Assembly: GCA_021810905.1 (NCBI GenBank)
Contig: JAJZQH010000004.1
Location: forward strand, 124,001-188,000
Source: a bacterium
GTDB taxonomy: Bacteria; UBA10199; 2-02-FULL-44-16; JAAZCA01
Direction: 5' to 3'
Length of the DNA: 64,000 bases
Shown: positions 24,812 to 33,984 of the stretch, one piece after another
How the letters are laid out: each line of letters starts with the position of its first letter
How positions within the stretch are numbered: position 1 is the first letter of the stretch
Position numbers and translations under genes: made by a program
The notes under the pieces: model-generated
Database searches by the model: none
What the model was told of the DNA's origin: nothing
Seen by the model: only the letters and a program-made list of their open reading frames with translations

Positions 24812-26073
24812 ACCTTACGTTCTTTTTTCCCTACAAAGAAGTGAGCGGCGTTCCGGTGCTGTTCCGTCGCATGGCGGAGACGCTCTCCGCGCGCCATGGC
24901 TTACGGACGACGGTGGTGGATTACGCTGACGGTTATATGGCTAAATCGGTCCGACCGGAGTTTGGAGTGCGAGTCCGTGTCTTCGAAAAAGGCGTCTCGT
25001 TTCCAGTAGATGATGATACTATCTTGGTGATGCAGTCGCTTCTGCCTTCGACGATACGCCCCGAACTGCGCATTGCTCCGTCGACGAGGATCCTGTTCTG
25101 GACGCTGCATCCCCAGAATCTTATCCAGAACGTTATACCACTGAGACGGATTCGAGACTATCAGGCTCGTTCTGCTGCTTTTCACCATGCTGCCATGAAT
25201 ACCGTGTTGTTCGGTGTTCGAAACCGTCTGCGCCGCATGGTGAGCTTGATGGCTGATAAGAAATCAATCTTCTTCATGGATGGTTCGACGCTGCGTTTTA
25301 CGGAAGAACGTCTAGGGGCATGCATTGAGGATCCGATTTTTATGCCGGTTCCCGCGAACGACGCTTTGGTGGATGGGAGACAACGCGGCCAAAAGAGCCT
25401 GCTCGATAAAACTCTGTCAGTCGCCTGGGTGGGAAGGCTTTGTGATTTTAAGATATGGATTCTTATGCATACCATCCAACGGATCGCGGACTATGCACGG
25501 CAAAAAAATATCCGTGTGATATTTCATATCATAGGTGATGGACCTGAGGCTCGGCGGCTTGACCGCCTTCATCTTTCGGGCCACTCAGTTACGCTGGTTC
25601 GCCCCGGAGTTATAGCGGGCGAGGATCTGAATGACTATCTGCTTAAGCACGTGGACATACTATTCGCGATGGGCGCTTCGGCTTTGGAGGGCGCCAGGCT
25701 TGGAATACCGACCGTTCTTCTCGATGCATCATATGGACCTCTTTCGAAGCCTTATAGATTCAAGTGGCTTACTGAGAGCGATAAATATTCGCTCGGGGAG
25801 ATGATTTCCGACAGCCATTTTGAAGCAGGATGCGATTCGATGGCGGCGATTATCGAGGATGCGGAGCGGCGCTATGATGAGATTTCGCAGGCGACGCAGG
25901 CGTATTATGCCAAACATCATTCAATCGATTCGGTATGCCATAAATTCAATGATCGGATTGAACAGGTTGAGTTCCGGTATCGTGATTTCGAACCCGACAT
26001 TCTGAAAAGAGGCGTTGTGCGGAAATCATACGAATTTGTTCGAGACCGGCTTGCTGGCAACGGCGCCCATTAG
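24808..26073 (+). CDS. Glycosyltransferase, GT-B fold (GT4-like)
   Basis: 421 residues. N-terminal opening Phe-Phe-Pro-Tyr with Gly-Val-Pro-Val-Leu-Phe-Arg in the acceptor loop, then Val-Ala-Trp-Val-Gly-Arg-Leu near 206, Ile-Gly-Asp-Gly-Pro-Glu in the donor domain, and a Gly-Ala-Ser-Ala-Leu-Glu-Gly-Ala segment in place of the usual Glu-x7-Glu region. Divergent but recognisable retaining group 1 transferase. Donor and acceptor unknown; it lies between the sulfotransferase and an aminotransferase. Confidence 0.75.
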   Translation: MNLTFFFPYKEVSGVPVLFRRMAETLSARHGLRTTVVDYADGYMAKSVRPEFGVRVRVFEKGVSFPVDDDTILVMQSLLPSTIRPELRIAPSTRILFWTLHPQNLIQNVIPLRRIRDYQARSAAFHHAAMNTVLFGVRNRLRRMVSLMADKKSIFFMDGSTLRFTEERLGACIEDPIFMPVPANDALVDGRQRGQKSLLDKTLSVAWVGRLCDFKIWILMHTIQRIADYARQKNIRVIFHIIGDGPEARRLDRLHLSGHSVTLVRPGVIAGEDLNDYLLKHVDILFAMGASALEGARLGIPTVLLDASYGPLSKPYRFKWLTESDKYSLGEMISDSHFEAGCDSMAAIIEDAERRYDEISQATQAYYAKHHSIDSVCHKFNDRIEQVEFRYRDFEPDILKRGVVRKSYEFVRDRLAGNGAH

Positions 26074-26089
26074 CAGGCGAGGAGGGGTG

Positions 26090-27232
26090 ATGCGAAAAAC
26101 GATGATCCGGTTATCAAAATCGGTTGTCGGAGAGCTTGAAGCCGAGGCTGTCAAAAGCGTAATCATGGATGACGGGTATCTCGGTATGGGAAAAGAAGTG
26201 CAGAGATTTGAAGCGGATGTGGCGGCTTTCCTCGGAGTTCCGCCGAGAAACGTCGTGTGCGTGAGCACCGGAACAGCCGCCCTGCATCTTGCTACGGAAG
26301 CACTTCTATCGTCTGAAGATGAAGTGCTCGTTCAATCGCTTACTTATGTGGCCAGTTTTCAGGCGATATCAGCTGCCGGAGCGATTCCCGTTCCATGTGA
26401 AGTGAAGCCGGAGACTCTTACGATAGATCTCGATGATGCTGAACGGCGTCTTACCGAAAGAACCCGTGCGATCATGCCGGTGCATTACGCGAGCAACCCG
26501 GGGAATTTGGATGCAGTCTACGCATTTGCGCGACGCCATGACCTGCGGGTGATCGAGGACGCGGCCCACGCTTTCGGATGCACTTATCAAGGAAAGCGCG
26601 TGGGGAGCGCTGGAGACGTGTGTTGCTTCAGTTTTGACGGGATTAAGAATATTACATCCGGTGAAGGGGGCGCAATCGTAACTCAGGATGAAACCGTCCT
26701 TGGCCGTGTCAAGGATGCGCGTCTGCTGGGCGTTGAGAAGGATACGGACAAACGTTTTGCTGGCGAACGAAGCTGGGATTTCGATGCAAGCCGTCGAGGA
26801 TATCGCTATCACATGAGCAACATCATGGCGGCCATCGGTCGCGTGCAGCTACGGAGATTTGCGGATGAATTCGCGCCCAAACGAGTTGCGCTTGCAAGAC
26901 GTTACCGTGAGCGACTCCAGTGTGAGAGAGGAATTCGGCTTCTGGACACGGAACTGGGAGCTGTAGTTCCGCATATACAGCCCGTCTGCATTTTGGATGG
27001 AAAGCGGGATGCAGTCAGAGAGGCGCTTGCGGAGCAAGATGTCCAGACGGGAGTCCATTTCAAGCCAAATCATATGTTGACTCTCTACGGAGGCGGCAAA
27101 CCGACGCTGCCTCGTACTGAGGCAATCTATCGAGAGTTGCTTTCGCTTCCGCTGCATCCGGAACTGGAAATGGCAGACGTCGATCGCGTCTGTGATGTTG
27201 TCATTGCGGCGCTTCATGGAGGTCACTCATGA
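26090..27232 (+). CDS. DegT/DnrJ/EryC1-family sugar aminotransferase
   Basis: 380 residues, PLP-dependent. Ser-Thr-Gly-Thr-Ala-Ala-Leu-His-Leu-Ala, Glu-Asp-Ala-Ala-His-Ala-Phe-Gly, and K186 in Ser-Phe-Asp-Gly-Ile-Lys-Asn-Ile-Thr-Ser-Gly-Glu-Gly-Gly. The lysine is present, so it is not an RfbH-type 3-dehydrase. GGAGGGG precedes ATG 26090 (the open frame from 26015 is not needed). It overlaps rfbF by ATGA, so it may aminate CDP-4-keto-6-deoxyglucose or serve another keto sugar. Confidence 0.87.
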   Translation: MRKTMIRLSKSVVGELEAEAVKSVIMDDGYLGMGKEVQRFEADVAAFLGVPPRNVVCVSTGTAALHLATEALLSSEDEVLVQSLTYVASFQAISAAGAIPVPCEVKPETLTIDLDDAERRLTERTRAIMPVHYASNPGNLDAVYAFARRHDLRVIEDAAHAFGCTYQGKRVGSAGDVCCFSFDGIKNITSGEGGAIVTQDETVLGRVKDARLLGVEKDTDKRFAGERSWDFDASRRGYRYHMSNIMAAIGRVQLRRFADEFAPKRVALARRYRERLQCERGIRLLDTELGAVVPHIQPVCILDGKRDAVREALAEQDVQTGVHFKPNHMLTLYGGGKPTLPRTEAIYRELLSLPLHPELEMADVDRVCDVVIAALHGGHS

Positions 27233-28008
27233 AAACGGTCATTCTTGCCGGCGGTCTAGGATCGCGGCTCAGCGAAGAGACGCAGATAAAACCGAAGCCG
27301 ATGGTGGAAATCGGGGGCGTTCCGATACTGCTTCATATAATGAAGATCTATCATCACTATCGATTCAACGATTTCGTCGTGGCCCTGGGCTACAAGGGCG
27401 AGATCATCAAGGACTTCTTCATCAACTATCATCCGTTCAACAGCGACGTCACCGTGCATCTGAAGAGCGGACAGGTGAAGTACGAAAATACGGATGTGGA
27501 TGACTGGACCGTGCGCATGGTGGATACGGGAAAGGACAGCATGACAGGTGGACGCCTGCATCGCCTGGAATCTATCTTGCGTCCGCACGGGACCTTCCTG
27601 TTGACCTATGGCGACGGAGTCGCGAACGTCGACGTAGACGCACTGGTCAAATTTCACAAACGTCATGGGAAGCTCGCGACGGTGACAGCCGTTCGCCCGC
27701 CGGCGCGTTTCGGTACAATGGCGTTCGATGGAGATATGGTGCTCAACTTCAAAGAGAAACCCCAGATGGGCGAGGGGTGGATCAACGGAGGTTTTTTTGT
27801 CTTCGAGCCCGGTATTTTCGATTACCTCCACGGCGACGACACGATCCTTGAGAGAGAACCTCTTGAAAACATGGCTCGCGACGGACAGCTGATGTCATTT
27901 AGACACGATGGATTCTGGCATCCGATGGATACGATCCGAGATCGGGACTATCTGGACGAACAGTGGAAGTCAGGAAAGGCTCCATGGAAAGTTTGGGGAG
28001 GTGAATGA
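27229..28008 (+). CDS. rfbF: Glucose-1-phosphate cytidylyltransferase
   Basis: Makes CDP-glucose. 259 residues, the family length. Leu-Ala-Gly-Gly-Leu-Gly-Ser-Arg-Leu-Ser-Glu-Glu-Thr near the N-terminus (typical RfbF, distinct from RmlA), Lys-Pro-Lys-Pro-Met-Val-Glu-Ile-Gly, Tyr-Gly-Asp-Gly-Val, and Trp-His-Pro-Met-Asp-Thr-Xaa-Arg-Asp near the C-terminus. It overlaps both neighbours by 4 bp. Confidence 0.95.
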   Translation: MKTVILAGGLGSRLSEETQIKPKPMVEIGGVPILLHIMKIYHHYRFNDFVVALGYKGEIIKDFFINYHPFNSDVTVHLKSGQVKYENTDVDDWTVRMVDTGKDSMTGGRLHRLESILRPHGTFLLTYGDGVANVDVDALVKFHKRHGKLATVTAVRPPARFGTMAFDGDMVLNFKEKPQMGEGWINGGFFVFEPGIFDYLHGDDTILEREPLENMARDGQLMSFRHDGFWHPMDTIRDRDYLDEQWKSGKAPWKVWGGE

Positions 28009-29108
28009 TGTTTTTGAAAGCGTATGCAGGCAAGAAAGTCATGGTTACCGGCAATACCGGATTCAAGGGCTCCTGGCTTACTGCCTGGTTGCTGGAACTC
28101 GGTGCACAGGTCGCCGGCTATTCCGTGGATGTTCCCAGCGCCCCTTCAAATTTCGAAGTGTTGGGTCTTGAAAAAAGGATCAAACAATACTGGGCGGATG
28201 TCCGCGATCGCAATGCGCTTGAAAAGGCGATGGATGATTTCAGGCCGGATATCGTCTTTCATCTTGCAGCGCAGGCTCTCGTGCGGCGTTCCTATGCGGA
28301 CCCGACGCGCACATTCGAAGTCAACGCCATGGGCACGATGAATGTGCTCGAATGCGTTAGGAATCGTCCGTGGGTCCAGGCTTGTGTGATGATCACGAGC
28401 GATAAGTGTTATCGAAACGTGGAGTGGCACTGGGGTTATCGTGAAAATGATGCTTTGGGAGGAGAAGATCCCTACAGCGGGTCGAAGGGTTGCGCTGAGT
28501 TGATCTCCTATTCCTATATTCATTCGTATTTCAAAAAAAACGGCGAGGGACCGAAGGTAGCGACGGCGCGCGCGGGTAATGTGATCGGCGGCGGTGACTG
28601 GGCGGAAGATCGCATTGTTCCAGACTGCGTGCGCAGCTGGTCCAGGGGCGAAACGGTCGTCATCCGCAGTCCATATGCCACGCGTCCCTGGCAGCACGTG
28701 CTTGAGCCCCTCAGCGGATATCTGTGGCTCGGGGCCCAGCTGCTTAAGGGAAATAGCAGGGCATCGGGATCGTCCTATAATTTCGGGCCGGATGCGACGG
28801 TCAACCAGCCCGTGGAGACGCTGATTTCGCATATCGGCAAGTACTGGTCTGATGCCCGGTGGGCAGTGGACGCTGATGCATCGAAGCATCGGCCTGAGGC
28901 CACGTTGTTGAAGCTGTCCTGCGACAAGGCGCTGGCGGAACTGAGCTGGCGTGCGGTCCTGAAATTCGATGAGACGGTTCGGTTTACGAGCGAATGGTAT
29001 AAGGCGTACTACGCTTCAACAAAAAAAGACATGGGTGCAATAACGTGCCAGCAGATTAGAGAATATTGTGGCCTTGCGGTGGAACGGGGATTGCCATGGT
29101 GCAGCTGA
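28005..29108 (+). CDS. rfbG: CDP-glucose 4,6-dehydratase
   Basis: Converts CDP-glucose to CDP-4-keto-6-deoxyglucose. 367 residues, extended SDR with Thr-Gly-Asn-Thr-Gly-Phe-Lys-Gly-Ser-Trp, the RfbG hallmark, Ala-Ala-Gln-Ala-Leu-Val-Arg-Arg-Ser, Thr-Ser-Asp-Lys-Cys-Tyr, Tyr-Ser-Gly-Ser-Lys and Ala-Arg-Ala-Gly-Asn-Val-Ile-Gly-Gly-Gly-Asp-Trp. The downstream RmlC-like epimerase gene starts inside its last 13 bp. No rfbH/ascC-type 3-dehydrase is present, so a 3,6-dideoxyhexose is not made by genes here. Confidence 0.95.
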   Translation: MMFLKAYAGKKVMVTGNTGFKGSWLTAWLLELGAQVAGYSVDVPSAPSNFEVLGLEKRIKQYWADVRDRNALEKAMDDFRPDIVFHLAAQALVRRSYADPTRTFEVNAMGTMNVLECVRNRPWVQACVMITSDKCYRNVEWHWGYRENDALGGEDPYSGSKGCAELISYSYIHSYFKKNGEGPKVATARAGNVIGGGDWAEDRIVPDCVRSWSRGETVVIRSPYATRPWQHVLEPLSGYLWLGAQLLKGNSRASGSSYNFGPDATVNQPVETLISHIGKYWSDARWAVDADASKHRPEATLLKLSCDKALAELSWRAVLKFDETVRFTSEWYKAYYASTKKDMGAITCQQIREYCGLAVERGLPWCS

Positions 29109-29554
29109 ACGATCGGGTGATCGAAGGTGTGATCTCAGTGCCGCTGAAAGTGATCGAAGACGATCGAGGCGCGGTGCTGCACATGCTGCGCGCGGATTCG
29201 CAGCATTTCAATGGATTCGGGGAGGTCTACTTTTCCCAGGTGAATCCGGGGGCCGTTAAGGGATGGAAGCGCCATCGGCTGATGACCCAGCGTTTTGCGG
29301 TTCCCATGGGACGGATCAAGATAGTGATCCATGACGATCGAGAGGGATCTCCGACGCGCGGCCGGACGGAAGAGCACATCCTCGGCCGCCCGGATGCGTA
29401 TCGGCTCCTCATCATTCCGCCGATGCTGTGGTACGGTTTTCAAGGTCTTGGGAAGGCCCCATCTGTCATGACCAATTGTTCCGATATTCCGCATGACCCG
29501 GGTGAATCAGACCAGATGAGCCTTGAAACGGAGACGATTCCCTATGCATGGTGA
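29096..29554 (+). CDS. RmlC-like CDP-4-keto-6-deoxyhexose epimerase (predicted)
   Basis: 152-residue cupin of the dTDP-4-dehydrorhamnose 3,5-epimerase superfamily, shorter than RmlC (about 180). Visible: Asp-Asp-Arg-Gly-Ala-Val near 21, Phe-Ser-Gln-Val-Asn-Pro-Gly-Ala-Val-Lys-Gly-Trp, and Leu-Ile-Ile-Pro-Pro-Met-Leu-Trp-Tyr-Gly-Phe-Gln. It begins inside rfbG, so the expected substrate is a CDP-4-keto-6-deoxyhexose. 3-, 5- or 3,5-specificity is unknown. Start ATG 29096 rather than 29066. Confidence 0.82.
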   Translation: MVQLNDRVIEGVISVPLKVIEDDRGAVLHMLRADSQHFNGFGEVYFSQVNPGAVKGWKRHRLMTQRFAVPMGRIKIVIHDDREGSPTRGRTEEHILGRPDAYRLLIIPPMLWYGFQGLGKAPSVMTNCSDIPHDPGESDQMSLETETIPYAW

Positions 29555-29561
29555 AGGGACA

Positions 29562-30518
29562 ATGGCGTTGCCGCGGAAAAACGCTGAAAGCAAGCCGCTC
29601 GTGAGCGTCATCATGAACTGCTTTAACGGCGACCGCTACCTGCGGGAGGCGATTGACTCGGTAATGGCGCAGTCGTACGGCAATTGGGAAATCGTCTTCT
29701 GGGATAATCGATCGACGGATAAAAGCGTCTCGATCGTTCGTGGTTACGAAGACCCTCGCCTGAACTATTGCCTGGCGCCCGAACATACCACATTGGGCCA
29801 GGCGCGGAACCTGGCGCTCGAGCATGCAAGGGGAGAGCTGATTGCATTCCTCGACTGCGACGATCGATGGCTCGAAGCAAAGCTGGAACAGCAGGTGAGG
29901 CTTTTTGCCGCGGACCCGAAACTCGATTTTGTCTATGGGAATTGTTTTTTCATTAATGAGGAAGGCAAAAGGCGGGAATTGGCTTATAGAAAGCCGCAAC
30001 CGCGAGGAGATGTCTTTAGAAGCTTCCTGAGATACTATCCCGTCAATTTGCAGACTGTAATGCTGCGTAAGAGTTCTCTCGCTAGATTAAGTCACGTGTT
30101 CGATCCTGAGCTGGAGATGTCGGAAGAATACGATCTCTTCATGCGGTTTCTCTTCGATGGGAAGGCTGATTATCTCGATACCCCGATAGCGGAATACCGA
30201 ATCCATAATGCCATGAGCAGCATTCAAAAGATCGAACGTTATCCGCTGGAAAATAAATATATATTAAACAAGCTCGGTAAGACCATACAGCATTTCGAAG
30301 ATGAATACTCCGATGAGCTGAAAGACCTCCGAGCGAAAATCGCCTATTGGCATGCGACCGCCGAAATGCGCAAGGGATCTCGACAGAGGGCAAGGAATTA
30401 TCTCGCGCCGTATAAATGGCACAGCTCCGTTTTCTTCGCTCTTCATTTTCTAACTTTCTGTCCGCGCAGTCTTTGGGTATTCCTGCAGGAAAATCGCAGA
30501 AAATTCCAATCATACTGA
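29562..30518 (+). CDS. Glycosyltransferase family 2
   Basis: 318 residues, GT-A fold, inverting. Val-Ser-Val-Ile-Met-Asn-Cys-Phe-Asn-Gly, Trp-Asp-Asn-Arg-Ser-Thr-Asp, the metal-binding Asp-Cys-Asp-Asp-Arg-Trp, and Glu-Glu-Tyr-Asp-Leu (catalytic-base region). ATG 29562 follows GAAGGGA; ATG 29544 is possible. It is very similar in its first half to the GT2 at 50151, suggesting duplication within the locus. Confidence 0.9.
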   Translation: MALPRKNAESKPLVSVIMNCFNGDRYLREAIDSVMAQSYGNWEIVFWDNRSTDKSVSIVRGYEDPRLNYCLAPEHTTLGQARNLALEHARGELIAFLDCDDRWLEAKLEQQVRLFAADPKLDFVYGNCFFINEEGKRRELAYRKPQPRGDVFRSFLRYYPVNLQTVMLRKSSLARLSHVFDPELEMSEEYDLFMRFLFDGKADYLDTPIAEYRIHNAMSSIQKIERYPLENKYILNKLGKTIQHFEDEYSDELKDLRAKIAYWHATAEMRKGSRQRARNYLAPYKWHSSVFFALHFLTFCPRSLWVFLQENRRKFQSY

Positions 30519-30543
30519 ATGGACTGCAATAATCGTGGCCGCT

Positions 30544-31806
30544 ATGAACGCGACTAGCACCGATATTCAATCAACCGTGCAGGGAACCGATAGCCCAGGG
30601 CATCATCGCCGCGTATGTATCGTTGCGACCGTTCCAATTGTCCTCCACTGGTTTATGGCGCCCCATATTAGAGAACTTGGGAAGCTCTATGATGTGACGA
30701 TCGTATCGAATGGAACCGTATCGGAAGTGGATGCGCTGATGGGCGAGCATGTCCGTTTCATTCCGATCGGGATTGAACGTAAGATTTCCCTTATGAAGGA
30801 TCTTCGCACGCTGTTGGATCTGTGGAAAATCTTTCGGCGCGAGCGATTCGATTGCGTTCATTCTCTGATGCCGAAGGCCGGTTTACTGGGAATGCTTGCG
30901 GCGAAGTTCGCAGGAGTTCCAATTCGGATCCATTGGTTTATGGGGCAGGTATGGGCCACTCGTAGTGGTAGCGCACGGCTGCTTCTGAAATCATTGGATA
31001 AACTCTTGGCTGCATGTGCGACTCATCTTCTTGCCGTGAGTTTTTCGGAGCGGGATCATCTCCTGGCACACCAAATTACACGTCCGAATAAACTTCAAGT
31101 ACTCGCTCAAGGATCTGTCTGCGGCGTGGATACGACGCGATTTATGCCCGATCCGGCCCGGCGGAAAGCGACGCGGCTCGAGTGCTCTATCCCCGAAGGC
31201 GCAACAGTCGCTCTGTATCTTGGACGACTCAACCGTGACAAGGGGATGCACGAGCTGGCCGCTGCTTATTCTTTAGCCTCGAGCCGATGCAAAGATTTGC
31301 ATTTGCTGGTAGTCGGCCCGGATGAGGCCGATATGACCGGGTCGATGATTCGTGCCGTCGGTGATGCAGCGGATCGTCTTCGTTTTGTGGGTTTTGCCAG
31401 CAATCCAGAGGCATATATGGCTGCCGCCGATTATTTTGTACTGCCGAGCCATCGAGAAGGATTTGGACTGACTGTCATAGAAGCGGCCGCTTGCGGTATT
31501 CCGAGCATAGGAAGCCGCATATATGGTCTGACGGACGCAATTGTTGACGGTCAGACGGGGCTCCTCGTGCCGGCCGGGGATGTGAATGCCTTGGCAGATG
31601 CGATGACGTGCCTTGCAACCGACGCCGATGTACGTCGTAAGCTTGGTGCGCAGGCATTGGACCGGGTCACGAGGGACTTTCAATCAAAACATCTGACGGA
31701 TCAACTCAGCAGGTATTACGATAATTTGTTGAATACTCAGTGCCGCTCGCCGAACTCCTGCGGCATTCATCGTAACGAAATATGTGCAGACAGCGAGGCG
31801 CCCTAA
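30544..31806 (+). CDS. Glycosyltransferase family 4
   Basis: 420 residues, GT-B. N-terminal domain with His-Ser-Leu-Met-Pro-Lys-Ala-Gly, a segment typical of WbnK/PglA-like transferases; donor domain with Leu-Gly-Arg-Leu-Asn-Arg-Asp-Lys-Gly near 217-225, Val-Val-Gly-Pro-Asp, and Ser-His-Arg-Glu-Gly-Phe-Gly-Leu-Thr-Val-Ile-Glu-Ala (Glu-x7-Glu motif). A GTG at 30535 is an alternative start. A retaining transferase, donor unknown. Precedes the pseudaminic acid genes by 15 bp. Confidence 0.9.
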   Translation: MNATSTDIQSTVQGTDSPGHHRRVCIVATVPIVLHWFMAPHIRELGKLYDVTIVSNGTVSEVDALMGEHVRFIPIGIERKISLMKDLRTLLDLWKIFRRERFDCVHSLMPKAGLLGMLAAKFAGVPIRIHWFMGQVWATRSGSARLLLKSLDKLLAACATHLLAVSFSERDHLLAHQITRPNKLQVLAQGSVCGVDTTRFMPDPARRKATRLECSIPEGATVALYLGRLNRDKGMHELAAAYSLASSRCKDLHLLVVGPDEADMTGSMIRAVGDAADRLRFVGFASNPEAYMAAADYFVLPSHREGFGLTVIEAAACGIPSIGSRIYGLTDAIVDGQTGLLVPAGDVNALADAMTCLATDADVRRKLGAQALDRVTRDFQSKHLTDQLSRYYDNLLNTQCRSPNSCGIHRNEICADSEAP

Positions 31807-31821
31807 AAGGCGGAAGGAGAT

Positions 31822-32817
31822 ATGCCTATGCAGTGGAATCAGATGTCGGTACTGGTGACGGGTGGCACGGGTTCTTTCGGGAGAAAGTTCACGGAGATCA
31901 TGCTGAAGAAGCATCATCCGAAGCGTCTCGTGATCTTCAGCCGCGACGAACTCAAGCAGCACGAGATGCGGCAGATATTTGCAGATGACCCTAATTCTCC
32001 GATTCGATATTTTATCGGCGACGTCCGCGACCGCGAGAGACTCTCCCGCGCTTTTCAGGGCATCGATATCGTCGTCCATGCCGCGGCCCTCAAACAAGTT
32101 CCCGCATGCGAATATAACCCCTTTGAAGCGGTTCAGACCAATATCGTCGGCGCGAAGAATGTGATCGACGCGGCGATCGATTGCGGCGTCAAGCGAGTGC
32201 TGGCCATCAGCACGGACAAGGCTGTAAATCCAGTCAACCTTTACGGCGCGACGAAGCTCTGTGCGGAAAAATTATTTGTTCAGGGGAATGCCTATGCCGG
32301 ATCAAGGGAAACGCGCCTGAGCTGCACTCGCTATGGCAACGTGGTGGGGAGCAGGGGCAGCGTCGTTCCTCTCTTTCTCACCCAGAAAAATCAGGGAAGC
32401 GTCACGGTGACAGACCCCCGGATGACGCGTTTCTGGCTTACGGTCGATCAGGGAGCCGAATTCGTCGTGAGGTGCATCGAAAGAATGCACGGCGGCGAGG
32501 TCTTTGTTCCAAAGATACCTACGATGAATATCATGGATCTGGTGAAGGTGCTGGCTCCGGAATGCCAGGTGGAACATATCGGGATCAGGCCGGGAGAGAA
32601 GCTGCATGAGGTCATGGTCTCCGAAGACGAGGCGAGACATACGGTGGAAATGGAGGATATGTATATCATTAAACCCGTGCATCCATGGTGGGGCAATAGC
32701 CAATGGCAGGGTGCCACACCTGTTCGCGAAGGGTTTACTTATGCAAGTAATCTGAACCCGCAATCTTTGACGATGGTTGAACTCAAACGCATGGTCGAAA
32801 CGCTTGATCTCCCATGA
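31822..32817 (+). CDS. pseB: UDP-GlcNAc 4,6-dehydratase (inverting)
   Basis: First step of CMP-pseudaminic acid synthesis: C4/C6 dehydration with C5 inversion. 331 residues. Thr-Gly-Gly-Thr-Gly-Ser-Phe-Gly at the N-terminus, Ser-Arg-Asp-Glu-Leu-Lys-Gln, Ala-Ala-Ala-Leu-Lys-Gln-Val-Pro, and Ser-Thr-Asp-Lys-Ala followed by Asn-Leu-Tyr-Gly-Ala-Thr-Lys, typical of PseB. GGAAGGAGA ribosome site. Overlaps pseC by ATGA. Confidence 0.95.
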   Translation: MPMQWNQMSVLVTGGTGSFGRKFTEIMLKKHHPKRLVIFSRDELKQHEMRQIFADDPNSPIRYFIGDVRDRERLSRAFQGIDIVVHAAALKQVPACEYNPFEAVQTNIVGAKNVIDAAIDCGVKRVLAISTDKAVNPVNLYGATKLCAEKLFVQGNAYAGSRETRLSCTRYGNVVGSRGSVVPLFLTQKNQGSVTVTDPRMTRFWLTVDQGAEFVVRCIERMHGGEVFVPKIPTMNIMDLVKVLAPECQVEHIGIRPGEKLHEVMVSEDEARHTVEMEDMYIIKPVHPWWGNSQWQGATPVREGFTYASNLNPQSLTMVELKRMVETLDLP

Positions 32818-33950
32818 TCCCTTACGGCCGGCAGACAATTGACGATGATGATGTGCAGGCGGTAGTCGCGGCGCTTAGGTCCGATTGGCTGACGACCGGG
32901 CCTGCGGTCGATGAATTCGAACGTGCATTCGCGGCGTCTGTCGGCGCGAAGCATGCCGTCGCGGTTTCTAACGGTACGGCGGCTCTGCATACGGCTATGC
33001 ACGCCATCGGCATAGGGCCTGGAGACGAAGTCATCGTCCCTTCGATGACATTTGCGGCTACGGCGAACTGCGTCGTATTCTGCGGTGGAACGCCCGTGTT
33101 TGCGGACGTAAATTCCGACACTCTTCTGCTCGATCCTGGCGCGGCCGAGGCAAAAATTACGCCCCGCACCAAAGCGATCATCGCTGTCGATTATGCGGGG
33201 CAACCGTGTGATTATGGTGCCTTGCGGTTGATTGCCGAGAGGCATCATTTGGCGCTCGTCGATGATGCCTGCCATGCCCTCGGTGGCGCGTTGGGTGATA
33301 AGAAGGTCGGGACGCTCGCGGATCTGAATACCTTCAGCCTGCATCCGGTGAAAAACATGACGACAGGCGAGGGCGGCGTCATCACGACGGACCATCCCGA
33401 GTTGGCGGGTAGTATGCGTCTGTTTCGTAACCACGGCATCACAAGCGATCACCGGCAGCGCAATGCTCAGGGGTCGTGGTTCTATGAGATGGTCGATCTT
33501 GGTTTTAATTATAGGGTGACGGATTTTCAGTGCGCCCTCGGCATTTCGCAGCTCAAGAAGCTGGATGGTTGGATTGCCAGACGGCGACAGATCGCCGCGC
33601 GCTATGAAGAGGCTTTTCACGGGCAATCGACAGTCTGTCCGTTGGGCGTGCGACCCGGCGTCCTCCATGCATATCATCTCTTCGTCGTTCAACTGCAGGG
33701 TGAAAACGCCAGCGAGATGCGAGCCCGGATGTTTGCAGAGCTTCGCGAGAGGGGCGTCGGGGCCAATGTTCACTACATCCCCGTGCATCTGCATCCTTTC
33801 TATCTCAAGAGATTCTCAACGCGGGTCGGACAGTGCCCCATCGCTGAACGAGCCTACGAGAGAATTTTATCTTTGCCGATGTTTCCGACCATGCGTGACT
33901 GCGACGTGGATAAAGTTGTTACGGCGGTACGCGAAGTCGAGGGTATATGA
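32814..33950 (+). CDS. pseC: UDP-4-keto-6-deoxy-AltNAc 4-aminotransferase
   Basis: Second Pse step: transamination at C4. 378 residues. It starts Ile-Pro-Tyr-Gly-Arg-Gln and has Ser-Asn-Gly-Thr-Ala-Ala-Leu-His, Asp-Asp-Ala-Cys-His-Ala-Leu-Gly-Gly, and PLP lysine K180 in Leu-His-Pro-Val-Lys-Asn-Met-Thr-Thr-Gly-Glu-Gly-Gly, all PseC features. Coupled to pseB. Confidence 0.94.
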   Translation: MIPYGRQTIDDDDVQAVVAALRSDWLTTGPAVDEFERAFAASVGAKHAVAVSNGTAALHTAMHAIGIGPGDEVIVPSMTFAATANCVVFCGGTPVFADVNSDTLLLDPGAAEAKITPRTKAIIAVDYAGQPCDYGALRLIAERHHLALVDDACHALGGALGDKKVGTLADLNTFSLHPVKNMTTGEGGVITTDHPELAGSMRLFRNHGITSDHRQRNAQGSWFYEMVDLGFNYRVTDFQCALGISQLKKLDGWIARRRQIAARYEEAFHGQSTVCPLGVRPGVLHAYHLFVVQLQGENASEMRARMFAELRERGVGANVHYIPVHLHPFYLKRFSTRVGQCPIAERAYERILSLPMFPTMRDCDVDKVVTAVREVEGI

Positions 33951-33984
33951 AATTGTGGCGTGAAGGTGCCTCGTATAGATCATA

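Noticed and set aside
26090-27232. RfbH-type 3-dehydrase
   Set aside because: PLP lysine K186 is present, whereas RfbH/ColD-type enzymes have His at that position.
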